This document shows, in pieces, positions 43,484 to 52,949 of a stretch of 64,000 nt of DNA; positions within the stretch are counted from its first letter, which is position 1; every line of letters begins with the position of its first letter. Both the position numbers and the translations under genes were made by a program. The notes below the pieces were generated by a model. That model did not search any database. It was not told the DNA's origin and saw only the letters and a list, made by a program, of their open reading frames with translations. The DNA comes from an uncultured Lachnospiraceae bacterium (lineage in GTDB: Bacteria; Bacillota; Clostridia; Lachnospirales; Lachnospiraceae), in contig URMK01000026.1 in NCBI GenBank assembly GCA_900548905.1, positions 1-64,000 of the forward strand. The letters are read 5' to 3'.

Positions 43484-43534
43484 AAAGCCAGGTTTGTCAA
43501 CGCTTGTAACAGCAGGAGACAAAACCTGGCTTTT
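43483..43534. terminator. Terminator after the IclR gene
   Basis: Inverted repeat AAAAGCCAGGTTTGTC / GACAAAACCTGGCTTTT with short A/T runs, usable by both converging genes. Confidence 0.85.
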
Positions 43535-43596
43535 CTTAATGGCAGCCGTTCTGAGCGGTTACCTTATTTCACTTATCCTTCTTACATTCTAACAGT

Positions 43597-45879
43597 TCAG
43601 ACCTGTTGGGCCGCATTCAGCTGTTCCAGAAGCCCCTGCAGCTGTTCCAGGCTTACCTCCCCGCTGCGGAAACTCAGGACTCCGCGAAGAGGCATATATT
43701 TCATCATAGCCTGCATCATTTCGGAGGAAATAGCCGCAGCCGCTGCATCACTGTCTTCCTTTTCTCCTCCCACCAGGTCCAGCTTCATCATGGGTGCCAG
43801 TATCTGTCTGGCCTTCTCATCCATCATCAGATCCCCGAAGGTGGTGTCCATGGTGTAATGCACGGGAAGCTTCTTTGTGGATTCCACAGTAACAGATGCT
43901 TCCAGCTGGATATCCCTTGAGGATTTACCCACGAGAATACGGAACTCCCCGCTTTCCACATGCCAGTCATGAATCTGTGTATTCCAATACGCAAAAGCCC
44001 TCTTGTCCAGCGTAAAGGAAACCGTCCTGGTTTCGCCGGGCTGCAGTTCCACCTTATCAAAGCCCTTCAATTCTTTTACAGGGCGGATTACGGTACTTTC
44101 CACATCGGATACATACAGCTGTACCACTTCTTTTCCTGCCATACTTCCGGTATTGGTTATGTCCGCGCTCACCGTAAGCGTATCCGTATCCTTTATGGCA
44201 GAGGCGCTTACCTGCAGATTAGAGTATGCAAAGGTGGTATAAGAAAGGCCGAAACCGAAGGGGAAGCGCACATCCATTTTCTTGGTGTCATAGTAGCGGT
44301 AGCCGACGAAAACACCTTCCCGGTATTCCACCTTATCCCCTTCGCCAGGATAGTACAGATAGGACGGGTTATCCTCCAGCTTGCAGGGAAAAGTTTCCGG
44401 CAGTTTTGCACTGGGATTCACTTTTCCGAAGAGGATATCCACAACAGCTTCCCCTACCGCCTGGCCTCCCAGATAGGCCTCCACAATTCCTTTAACCTTG
44501 TCCGCCCAGGGCATTTCCACAGGGGAACCATTATGTAATACCACAATGGTGTTGGGCTGTACGGCAGTTACCCGTTCAATCAGTTCATTCTGGCAGTCCG
44601 GCATTCCCATGTGGGTTCTGTCAAAGCCTTCGGATTCAAAAGCATCCGGAAGTCCGGCAAAAATAACGGCCGCTTTTGCTTTTCCCGCTTTTTCAACCGC
44701 TTCGGCGATCATCCCTTCATCCGTTTCATCCGCCTGATCCCCATACCCTTCCGCAAAAGATATATTTCCCCAGTCCTTTACCACATCCCAGGCGCCGGTT
44801 ACCTTATGGCTGTTGATATGGGAGCTGCCTCCGCCCTGGTAACGGGGCTGCCTTGCATATTTCCCGATAAAAGCAATTTCCTCTTTTTCGGATAGTGGCA
44901 GGATTTGCGCTTCGTTTTTCAGAAGGACTATGGTTTCTTCCGCCACCTTTTTGGCGTATTCATGATCCTTATCCCTGTCAAATACGGCGTTTCCATCTCT
45001 GCTTTCTTCAAAACGGTATACAATATTCAGGATACGTTCCACGGCCCGGTCAAGGACAGCCTCGTTCATACGGCCTTCCTTTACCGCCTCCACAATCTGC
45101 CTGTCATTAATGCCGCCTGAAGCAGGCATTTCCAGATCCAGGCCGGCTTCCAGATCCGGCACCCTGTTGTTTACCGCGCCCCAATCACTTACCACAAAGC
45201 CGTCAAAGCCCCATTCTTCACGTAGGATATCGGTCAGCGCTTCTTTATGTTCTGCGGCATAGGTACCGTTGATTTTATTATAAGAGCACATCACCGTCCA
45301 GGGCTTCTGTTTGCTCACAGCCCCTTCAAAGGCAGCCAGGTAAATCTCACGCAGCGTTCTTTCATCCACCTCGGAGGAAGAAGACATTCTCCGTGTTTCC
45401 TGGTTATTCGCCAGAAAGTGCTTGATGCTGGTACCCACATTTTTACTTTGTACCCCTTTAATCAGCGCACCCGCCATTTCAGAGGCTACCAGCGGATCTT
45501 CGGAATAATACTCAAAATTACGTCCGCAAAGAGGGGAACGTTTGATGTTTACTGCAGGCCCCAGGATAACACCCACGCCCTCTGCCTGGCATTCTTCTCC
45601 CAGGACTTCCCCCATGCCGGTTATCAGATCCCTGTTAAAGCTGGCCGCCGTACCACAGCCCGCCGGAAAACAAACGGCTTTAATGCTGTCATTAACCCCA
45701 AGATGATCCGCTTCCTGATCCTGTTTTCTGAGGCCGTGAGGGCCGTCGGAAACCATCATAGCGGGGATCCCCAGCCGCTCCACACGTTCCGTATGCCAGA
45801 AATCCGCACCGGAACACAGAGAAGCTTTCTCCTCCAGTGTCATCTTTCCAATCAGTTCCTGCAATTTTTCCCTTGTCAT
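43597..45879 (-). CDS. Glycoside hydrolase family 3 beta-glucosidase-like enzyme
   Basis: A 760-residue cytoplasmic GH3 enzyme. The TIM-barrel domain contains SDGPHGLR and KHFLANNQE, and the nucleophile Asp232 in GFVVSDWGA. The second alpha/beta domain covers about 310-550, and a fibronectin III-like domain (about 570-650, TGSMAGKEVVQLYVSD) follows. About 70 extra C-terminal residues include a short Met- and Ala-rich helix. No signal peptide is present. GH3 enzymes of this layout usually release beta-glucose from oligosaccharides, but the exact sugar is not readable. AAGGAG precedes the ATG. It is divergent from an AraC regulator that probably controls it. Confidence 0.93.
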   Translation of the reverse strand: MTREKLQELIGKMTLEEKASLCSGADFWHTERVERLGIPAMMVSDGPHGLRKQDQEADHLGVNDSIKAVCFPAGCGTAASFNRDLITGMGEVLGEECQAEGVGVILGPAVNIKRSPLCGRNFEYYSEDPLVASEMAGALIKGVQSKNVGTSIKHFLANNQETRRMSSSSEVDERTLREIYLAAFEGAVSKQKPWTVMCSYNKINGTYAAEHKEALTDILREEWGFDGFVVSDWGAVNNRVPDLEAGLDLEMPASGGINDRQIVEAVKEGRMNEAVLDRAVERILNIVYRFEESRDGNAVFDRDKDHEYAKKVAEETIVLLKNEAQILPLSEKEEIAFIGKYARQPRYQGGGSSHINSHKVTGAWDVVKDWGNISFAEGYGDQADETDEGMIAEAVEKAGKAKAAVIFAGLPDAFESEGFDRTHMGMPDCQNELIERVTAVQPNTIVVLHNGSPVEMPWADKVKGIVEAYLGGQAVGEAVVDILFGKVNPSAKLPETFPCKLEDNPSYLYYPGEGDKVEYREGVFVGYRYYDTKKMDVRFPFGFGLSYTTFAYSNLQVSASAIKDTDTLTVSADITNTGSMAGKEVVQLYVSDVESTVIRPVKELKGFDKVELQPGETRTVSFTLDKRAFAYWNTQIHDWHVESGEFRILVGKSSRDIQLEASVTVESTKKLPVHYTMDTTFGDLMMDEKARQILAPMMKLDLVGGEKEDSDAAAAAISSEMMQAMMKYMPLRGVLSFRSGEVSLEQLQGLLEQLNAAQQV

Positions 45880-46054
45880 ACCATTCTCCTTTCAATAAAA
45901 ACGTCTCTCGGACACCCTTATTTTAATGATAGCATGTTCCATTCGGTACCGCTATCTCAAAACTGACTTACTATAGGTCAATATTGACTTCTATTAAAAA
46001 ATATAACATAATTAAATCATATTTTAGGGTTATTCTTTACCTGGAGGGAGTTTT

Positions 46055-47038
46055 ATGAAATATCTGAATGAAATCAGGCAGGAATTGGATACGCTGGCAC
46101 AGCAGGGGGAAAAGGGTATTGGTTATCAGCCCTCCTCCGATATCTATACCGCCTCCTACAGCGGCAGCTATTTTGACGGCATCCATCTGAAAAAGAATTC
46201 CCTGCCCGCCGGCTACATCCATGAAAACGTACAGGTGGAGCCGGATATACAGGTACGCTGTTTCTCCTATGAGGACGCGGGTGTGCTTGTGCCCCGGCAT
46301 TGGCATAACAGTCTGGAAATCCTGTATATTGCAAGAGGGGATATGGAGATTATGGTAAATGACCTGTCCTTCCGTCTGGAAGCCGATGATTTTGCCATCA
46401 TCAACTCCCGGGATATCCATGCCACCAGCTGTTCCGAACACTCACAGATCCATGTGCTTCAGATTCCCTACCCGTTTTTAAAAAAGCACATTCCTGACTT
46501 TGACAATCTTCGTTTCCTGAACGGTTCCTGCGGGAATCCCGCTTCCGATGAAGTCTTCCGTTTCTGTCTGACGGAAATCAGGAATATTTATATGGCAAAG
46601 CCGCACGGGTACCAGCTCCACTTTACCAGCCTCCTGTATGAACTGCTTTTTCTGTGTGTAAGCTGCTTCCGGGCTCCCGAAGGCGCGGAGGCCAGTTCCA
46701 TGACAGATGAGGAGCGGACCCGTCTGATCACAGTCATGGATTATGTAAATGCCCATTATCATGAAAGTATTTCACTGGGGAATGCAGCATCTCTTGTGGC
46801 GCTGAATCCCGAATACTTCTGTCGCTTTTTCAAAAAAAATATGGGAATGACCTTCCTGGAATTTGTCAACCAGGTGCGGTTTTCCCACATATGCGAAGAT
46901 ATTATCCGAACGGACACAAGCATCACGGATCTGCTGGACCGCCACGGCTTCACCAATTATAAGCTGTTCCGCCGTTTGTTCCATGAAAAATATGGATGCA
47001 CACCCTCGGAAAAACGAAAAGAGACCTCCGGAAAATAA
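46055..47038 (+). CDS. AraC family transcriptional regulator
   Basis: A 327-residue regulator. The N-terminal cupin-type sensor (about 70-160) contains HWHNSLEILYIARGDMEI (in pieces) and DDFAIINSRDIHAT. The C-terminal double helix-turn-helix covers about 225-322 (YHESISLGNAASLVALNPEYFCRFFKK in pieces, then GFTNYKLFRRLFHEKYGCTPSEKR in pieces). It faces away from the GH3 gene over a 175-bp gap, so control of that enzyme by its sugar is likely. GGAGGGAG precedes the ATG. Confidence 0.92.
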   Translation: MKYLNEIRQELDTLAQQGEKGIGYQPSSDIYTASYSGSYFDGIHLKKNSLPAGYIHENVQVEPDIQVRCFSYEDAGVLVPRHWHNSLEILYIARGDMEIMVNDLSFRLEADDFAIINSRDIHATSCSEHSQIHVLQIPYPFLKKHIPDFDNLRFLNGSCGNPASDEVFRFCLTEIRNIYMAKPHGYQLHFTSLLYELLFLCVSCFRAPEGAEASSMTDEERTRLITVMDYVNAHYHESISLGNAASLVALNPEYFCRFFKKNMGMTFLEFVNQVRFSHICEDIIRTDTSITDLLDRHGFTNYKLFRRLFHEKYGCTPSEKRKETSGK

Positions 47039-47056
47039 GGTATATTCTTCCGGAGG
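47025..47056. terminator. Terminator between the AraC and DUF378 genes
   Basis: Nine-base stem CCTCCGGAA / TTCCGGAGG spanning the AraC stop codon. A T-rich tail is present on the minus strand (TCTCTTTT). Confidence 0.65.
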
Positions 47057-47074
47057 CTTCCTCCTGTTTCCTGC

Positions 47075-47287
47075 TTAATTCTCCCGGCCGTTTCCAACCC
47101 GGCCGAAGAAGGTAAGCAGATAGATGCCGCAGATACCCACTATCACATATACGATACGTGAAATCCAACTCATCTGGCCGAATATCAGCGCTACCAGATC
47201 CAAACGGAATAAACCGATCAGTCCCCAGTTAATCGCACCGATAACCGCAATCACAAGTGCTGTATAATCAAGACCTTTATTTCCCAT
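47075..47287 (-). CDS. DUF378 family small membrane protein
   Basis: A 70-residue protein with two membrane helices (LVIAVIGAINWGLIGLF and ISRIVYVIVGICGIYLLTFF), matching DUF378 with its INWGLIG motif. Function is unknown; such proteins are common as stand-alone genes. AAGGAGGT lies before the ATG. Confidence 0.9.
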   Translation of the reverse strand: MGNKGLDYTALVIAVIGAINWGLIGLFRLDLVALIFGQMSWISRIVYVIVGICGIYLLTFFGRVGNGREN

Positions 47288-47353
47288 GACAGCTACCTCC
47301 TTTTCTTACGTAACTATCATGCCCGTTCCTTTTCTTTTTTATTCCTTTTTTCT

Positions 47354-49852
47354 TTATGCGATATAATATCCGTCACGGCCTTCTCTTTTGACCTGATACA
47401 GGGCTTTATCCGCCGTTTTGTAGATTTTATCGTAAACGTCGCCCCGCTTTGTCAAAACGGCTCCCACGCTGATTGTCACCTTTCCCGCGTTCAGAGTATC
47501 AATCCTGCGGATTCTTTGCAGCAGTCTTTCACAGGTATCGGAAAGTGCCTGGGTATCCTTCATCTTGTCCATATAGACTACAAATTCATCACCGCCCGGC
47601 CTTCCCACAACGTCTTCCTCCCGGAAGCATTCCCGAAGCACTGCAGCGACCTCACAAAGGACATGATCTCCCGCCATATGGCCGTACGTATCATTGATAT
47701 TTTTGAATTTATCGATGTCCAGTAAAAGAAGGGCGCCTTTGTCTCCCGCCGCCAGCCTTCCCAGCCTCTCTTCGATGAGACGCAAGCTTGTTTTTGCGTT
47801 ATAGGCATGGGTCAGGCTGTCTCTTTCCGCTTGTTTTTTCAGCTTTTCCTTTTCCTGCCGCTCTTCCTCGATATCGTTCATTTTGCCAATGACACAGACC
47901 GGATTCCCTTTATAATCATAGATAGTCTTCATGGCAAGCCGGATCCACCGGAGTGCAATTATCTCTCCCGGGGCTGCTTTTTTATATTCCGGCAGCTGAA
48001 GTTCCTGTATTCCTTCATTCTCTGAGGTCATGACCTCCAACAGCTGCTTCCGGTAATCCTCTTTTTTCTCACCGCCTTCTTTCAGCCTGCAGACCACCTC
48101 CCGTTCTTCCGCATTTCCATCTGTTTTCATGGAAAGGGTAAAGAGGTCCTTTTTAATATCATATTCAAAAAAGTAATCATTCACAAGGCCGTATATCTCC
48201 CGATGTTTTGCAAGCTCCAGGGATATTTTCCGGTTCAGCTTCCCTTTCGTATAAATTCCCCAGGCAAGTACGGCAATAACCAGCAGCAGAACCATACCCG
48301 CTGCCGCGATGGCCTGAAAAGGGTTTTCCTTGATATAATCCGCAAGGGTGGGATTCTCCTTATTGATGGTATTCGAATAAATAATAGACTGCATTTCCTC
48401 CTGGGGCAGCGCTATTATCACTTTATTCAGAATATTCAAAAGCTCGGTGCTTGCAGGCTTTTTTACCCCGATACAGGTGCTGCTGTCGGTATTTACCTGG
48501 GGGATCAGCTTCAGCCCCCGGAACTCGGGCTTATTAAAATAATGCTGTGCCACATAGGCATCCATATAAGTATAATAGGGTTTTCCTTTGTTCACTGCCC
48601 GCACAAGCTCTTCCCTGGTGTCAAAATATACTCCGGTCACGGCATGTTCCCAATAGCAGCCGCAGCCTTCCACCATTGCCATGCTCATATCATCCAGCTT
48701 GCGGTTCTGCATTTTATCACTTATAAGGAGCATATATTGGGTAGATATATAGGGCCTGCTCATAGCCATGTTCCTGTCTTGGGCCAACCCATAATCATAG
48801 GTCATACCGACGACCAGATCTATACTGCCCTCTTCTGCCATCCGGCTCAGAGTCTTATCATCCGGCGCTACCACCAGCTGGAAAGAAAGCCCTGTCTGTT
48901 CCCGGATTCTATCCAGCAGATCCACTCCGATTCCCTTCAGCTGCCCTGTTTCCTCATCCACATACTGATAGGGCGGTAAATCCGACAGGACTCCCACCTT
49001 CAGGGTCCCCGCCTGTTCCAGATACTGCTTCTCCTCCGGCGTGAGACGCAGCTCCGTATTGGGCGGGTTAAAATATTTCTCATTCAGCGTCGTTGTAAAA
49101 TAAGGATCCGCCTGTTCGATGCTGTGCAGCGCTTTATCCAGCTGATTTACCAGCTCCGTCTTTCCCTTTGTCGCCACAAAGTAAAACGGCCGGGGTGCAA
49201 ACCGGGCAACCGTCCGCAGCCCTTCTATATATTCCATACTGGTGCTGATCATGACATCCGCCCGGTCCTCCTTCAGCGCCTGTACCATTTCCTTTTCCGA
49301 CTGGCAGAGCACCACTTCCGGGACCAGCATATTCTTCCGGCAGTATTCTTCCATTTCTTCCCGGCGCTTTACCGCCCCGTCCAGCATCGCCACCCGCAGA
49401 TGCTGCTCTTCCCTGGAAGCTTCATTATATGCCGTATTTTCATAAAGGACCTTGAACACCGTATATACAATGCCGCAGCTATTGGAGGTATAGTCATATT
49501 TCTCCTCCATCTGGGTATTATACAGTAACCCTCCCATAATATCGATTTCGCCGTTTTCCAGCATATCCAGCAGGGTGGTAAGGCTCTCGTTAATATCGCC
49601 CTCTATCCGGACAAATTCATAATCCCATCCGGTATATTGGGCGATTTCCTGCAGATAATCATAAATATAACCTGTGTAGTTCCCGTTTTCATCCACCTCT
49701 GTCAGGCCCTGCTGAAAAGGAAAACCCACACGGACTACCGGCCTGTTCCCTCCGGCCTCCACAGAAGCCCCGGGTAACAAAGACCACAGAATCCAAATTA
49801 AAATAGCCGCAAGGCATCCCTTTTTCCATAAAGGAAACCCTCTATACTGCAT
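47354..49852 (-). CDS. Diguanylate cyclase with two solute-binding sensor domains
   Basis: An 832-residue sensor. A signal/anchor helix (about 12-33) precedes two tandem bacterial solute-binding family 3 domains outside the cell (about 38-265 and 282-510), a membrane helix (about 523-546), a PAS-like segment (about 560-680) and a GGDEF domain (about 690-832). The active site GGDEF and the inhibitory RxxD (REED, five residues before) are intact, so it should make cyclic di-GMP with product feedback. The binding domains are of the type that detects amino acids or similar polar solutes. No effector is encoded next to it. Confidence 0.92.
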   Translation of the reverse strand: MQYRGFPLWKKGCLAAILIWILWSLLPGASVEAGGNRPVVRVGFPFQQGLTEVDENGNYTGYIYDYLQEIAQYTGWDYEFVRIEGDINESLTTLLDMLENGEIDIMGGLLYNTQMEEKYDYTSNSCGIVYTVFKVLYENTAYNEASREEQHLRVAMLDGAVKRREEMEEYCRKNMLVPEVVLCQSEKEMVQALKEDRADVMISTSMEYIEGLRTVARFAPRPFYFVATKGKTELVNQLDKALHSIEQADPYFTTTLNEKYFNPPNTELRLTPEEKQYLEQAGTLKVGVLSDLPPYQYVDEETGQLKGIGVDLLDRIREQTGLSFQLVVAPDDKTLSRMAEEGSIDLVVGMTYDYGLAQDRNMAMSRPYISTQYMLLISDKMQNRKLDDMSMAMVEGCGCYWEHAVTGVYFDTREELVRAVNKGKPYYTYMDAYVAQHYFNKPEFRGLKLIPQVNTDSSTCIGVKKPASTELLNILNKVIIALPQEEMQSIIYSNTINKENPTLADYIKENPFQAIAAAGMVLLLVIAVLAWGIYTKGKLNRKISLELAKHREIYGLVNDYFFEYDIKKDLFTLSMKTDGNAEEREVVCRLKEGGEKKEDYRKQLLEVMTSENEGIQELQLPEYKKAAPGEIIALRWIRLAMKTIYDYKGNPVCVIGKMNDIEEERQEKEKLKKQAERDSLTHAYNAKTSLRLIEERLGRLAAGDKGALLLLDIDKFKNINDTYGHMAGDHVLCEVAAVLRECFREEDVVGRPGGDEFVVYMDKMKDTQALSDTCERLLQRIRRIDTLNAGKVTISVGAVLTKRGDVYDKIYKTADKALYQVKREGRDGYYIA

Positions 49853-50030
49853 AGCTTCTCCTATCCGTTTACTGGTTGTTACACATAATTTTTAAATGCA
49901 AGCTTTCTGTTATTCTAACACGTTTGCCAGAATAAAACCATACAGAATAAGAAAAGATATATTTTCCAGCGTTACAAAAATTACTGTTCACTCCGTGACC
50001 AGTAACTTACAAAAGTTACAGTTGCGTACC

Positions 50031-52907
50031 TCACATCTGCAGGTATTCTTCTTTTACATTTTCCGGCATGAGGCCGCCCCCGGTAGCCCATAGGATATGT
50101 GTGGCACGGGCGCCTTTATCCGCCAGATCCTGCCCGTCCAGAAAAGCCGTCCCTTTGGGACCCGCCAGCGCCTTCAGGCCGCCGAATGCCGCACAGGCGG
50201 AGGGTTCCGCCACAATGCCCTCCGTCTCTTTGAGCCGCCGCATACAATCCACCAAAAAGGAGTCTTGTACCGTATAAATACCATCAAGGAGCTGTTTCAT
50301 ATTCCGCACCGCCAGCTCCGACGGACGCCCTACCGCCAGGCCGTCCGCCAGCGTCTTTCCGGTAAGACCCACGTCCTGCACACAGATTTTCCCTCCCTCT
50401 CCGGTTGCCATTCCAAGAAGCATGCAGGGGCTTTGTACCGGCTCCCCGAAGAAACAATGGACATCGTCTTTGAATACATATTTCAGGCCCAGGGTAATTC
50501 CTCCCGGCGCACCGCCCACCCCGCAGGGAAGATACACGAACAGAGGATGCTCCGAATCCACCGGGATCCCTTTTTCCTCCAGCTGCTTCTGCAGACGCAG
50601 CGCCGCCGTCGCATATCCCAGGAAAAGAAAAGGAGAATGTTCATCATCCACAAAATAGCTGGTTTTATCTTTTTGGGAAAGTGCCCTCCCTTCCGCAACC
50701 GCGGCTGCATAGTCCCCGGTATATTCCATCACGGTCACGCCCTTGCTCCTGAGCAGATCCTTTTTCCACTGTCTGGCATCTGCGGACATATGCACCACCA
50801 CACGGTATCCCACAGCCGCGCTCATAATGCCGATGCTAAGCCCCAGATTTCCGGTGGATCCTACCTGTATGGTATACCGGGAAAAGAAATCCCTGCAGTC
50901 TCTGAGCCGGGTATAATCCTCCGTATCCTTCAGAAGCCCCGCCTGAAAAGCCAGATCCTCCGTCACCTTGAGAATCTCATAAATGCCACCCCTGGCTTTT
51001 ACGGATCCTGCCACCGCCAGTTCACTGTCCAGCTTAATAAGCACACGGCCATTGCATAGTTCCTTCTGCCCGCCAATCCCCCAGGCCTTCCACATATCTT
51101 CCGCCATCGCAGGGATATCACGAAGAGGGGATTCGATGATCCCCCGGCTTTTTTCCAGCTCAGGAAAGCAGGCCGTCAGAAAAGGGGCAAAACGGCACAG
51201 CCGCTTTTCAGCGTCCCGGATGTCCTCCATGGTAAAGGAAAGGGCTTTTTCCGCCTGGCAGAAAGCAAGACGATCCGGATTTATCCACAAGGTTTCCTCC
51301 GCCCTGGCCGCTTCCTCCGCCTCCGGAACCGCCAGATAACGGTCCCGTATGTCTGCAAGACGGAAAACGGACTCCGGGAAGTGATCAAGCGTTTCGTTTT
51401 CCGTCAGGTTCCCGGTGTGTACCGGACTGTCCCAGACCATTTTCATCCTGCTTTCACACAAAGGCTTCCATTCCGGAATGCCTTCCCAATTGGGATCCCC
51501 GGTTTCAAAAAAACGGACATAGCTTTCATAAATAAGAGCCGCTGTTTTCCGGCGTTCCGAAAGGGAGATTCCCGGAAAAAGCCGATCCTCCTGCCAGGCC
51601 CCGTCAAAAGCGGCCGCCTGATCCAGCACATGGGCCGCCGTCCCGAAATCCATACTGTAATACCACACACGGCTGTTGTTCCGGGTCAGGATATCCGCCA
51701 GGCGGAGACTGTAGGTCCGGTACATATAATCGGAAAGAAGCTGTTCCCATTTTTCTTCCTGTTCCTCTTTTGTAAGCCTGCCTCCCCGGCTCTTTTCATA
51801 CGCAGCCATTTCTTCCCGGACAATCCTGGCATTTCTGCCAAATAAAGCGCCGGCTGCAGCCGGTGCATGACACGCAAAGGCCGGATCCTCCAGCCGCCGG
51901 AAGATCATTTCGTGCCTGCAGCTTCCCACAATGGCATTCCCGGACCAATAAGCAGGGCTTTTCAAAATCTTTTCCCAACCATAGGGTATGGTTATTCCGT
52001 CCGACACCGGGCCAAACATACAGGTATTTCCCGGATTATCCACAAGCCTGCCCTGTATTTCCAACAGGTTATCCACATCCAGCTCCAGGATATCCCCGGG
52101 ATCCTGCAGGCCGGCCAGTTCCAGGAAAGCATCCGCAACCGCTGCTGCGGTTTTTTCATCCCGGATGCATTGATAGGCTCCGCTTGCCATCATCACCTGA
52201 CTGCAGCAGGTTTTCATTTCCGGCTTCAGTAAGAGCGCCCCCAGGGTTTTCGCCCCGGCGGATTCCCCGAATACGGTAATCCGGGAAACATCCCCGCCGA
52301 AGGAAGCGATATTATCCCGGATCCAGCCCAATGCCGCCAGCTGATCCAGCGTGCCGTTGTTCCCTGTATGCCGGAATGCATCTCCCAGGGCTTTTCCCAG
52401 ATACAGATAGCCCAGCACTCCCAGGCGGTAATTTACGGATACATAAATAAAACGGTGATCCCGTATCACCTGTGCCCCGCTTCTGTCCCGGTTGCTGCCG
52501 TTCTGGAAGGCACCTCCGTGTATGTATACCGCTACCGGCAGTTTTTCCCCCTCCTCTAAGCCGGCGTCGGCCGGATCATGAGGATGGCCCGCAGAGCATG
52601 GCATCTGTTGTTGAACATAAAGATGGCCCGCAGAGCGCGGCATCTTTTGTTTTCCCGGTACATAAATATTAAGGTTCAGACAATCCTCCCCGTATTCCCG
52701 GGCACCCCCTTCCTGTCCGTTTTCCCCGTCCTGCTGACTGGGCTGGGGTGCCTTCCTGCCAAAGGCGAAGGCTTTGTAAACGCCATCCCATTCCCTTTTT
52801 TCCGGAGGAAAAAACCGTTTTGCTTTTGCATAGGGAATCCCCAGGAAGTTATAATAACCATCCTTCCAACAGCCTTCCACAATCCCGCTTGTCGTCTTAA
52901 CCTGCAT
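50031..52907 (-). CDS. Carboxylesterase type B fused to D-serine ammonia-lyase
   Basis: A single 958-residue frame holding two enzymes. Residues about 1-515 are a type B carboxylesterase: oxyanion HGG (130-132), nucleophile Ser216 in GESAG, and plausible Glu333 and His425 partners (AAHVLDQAAAF). Residues about 530-958 match the whole of DsdA, a PLP enzyme converting D-serine to pyruvate and ammonia: PLP Lys636 in AGSVKARGG, GSTGNLGLSIGI and LPCGVGGAPGG, where one Gly of the usual GGGPGG is Ala. No signal peptide is present. An unusual 35-residue insert (86-120) holds a tandem repeat. The ATG at 52907 has AAAGGG seven bases upstream. It is the last gene of the glycine cleavage operon, 42 bp after lpdA. 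Confidence 0.88.
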   Translation of the reverse strand: MQVKTTSGIVEGCWKDGYYNFLGIPYAKAKRFFPPEKREWDGVYKAFAFGRKAPQPSQQDGENGQEGGAREYGEDCLNLNIYVPGKQKMPRSAGHLYVQQQMPCSAGHPHDPADAGLEEGEKLPVAVYIHGGAFQNGSNRDRSGAQVIRDHRFIYVSVNYRLGVLGYLYLGKALGDAFRHTGNNGTLDQLAALGWIRDNIASFGGDVSRITVFGESAGAKTLGALLLKPEMKTCCSQVMMASGAYQCIRDEKTAAAVADAFLELAGLQDPGDILELDVDNLLEIQGRLVDNPGNTCMFGPVSDGITIPYGWEKILKSPAYWSGNAIVGSCRHEMIFRRLEDPAFACHAPAAAGALFGRNARIVREEMAAYEKSRGGRLTKEEQEEKWEQLLSDYMYRTYSLRLADILTRNNSRVWYYSMDFGTAAHVLDQAAAFDGAWQEDRLFPGISLSERRKTAALIYESYVRFFETGDPNWEGIPEWKPLCESRMKMVWDSPVHTGNLTENETLDHFPESVFRLADIRDRYLAVPEAEEAARAEETLWINPDRLAFCQAEKALSFTMEDIRDAEKRLCRFAPFLTACFPELEKSRGIIESPLRDIPAMAEDMWKAWGIGGQKELCNGRVLIKLDSELAVAGSVKARGGIYEILKVTEDLAFQAGLLKDTEDYTRLRDCRDFFSRYTIQVGSTGNLGLSIGIMSAAVGYRVVVHMSADARQWKKDLLRSKGVTVMEYTGDYAAAVAEGRALSQKDKTSYFVDDEHSPFLFLGYATAALRLQKQLEEKGIPVDSEHPLFVYLPCGVGGAPGGITLGLKYVFKDDVHCFFGEPVQSPCMLLGMATGEGGKICVQDVGLTGKTLADGLAVGRPSELAVRNMKQLLDGIYTVQDSFLVDCMRRLKETEGIVAEPSACAAFGGLKALAGPKGTAFLDGQDLADKGARATHILWATGGGLMPENVKEEYLQM

Positions 52908-52949
52908 ATTTTGTCCCTTTCTATGCAACTGTTACCTGCCTGTAACCGC

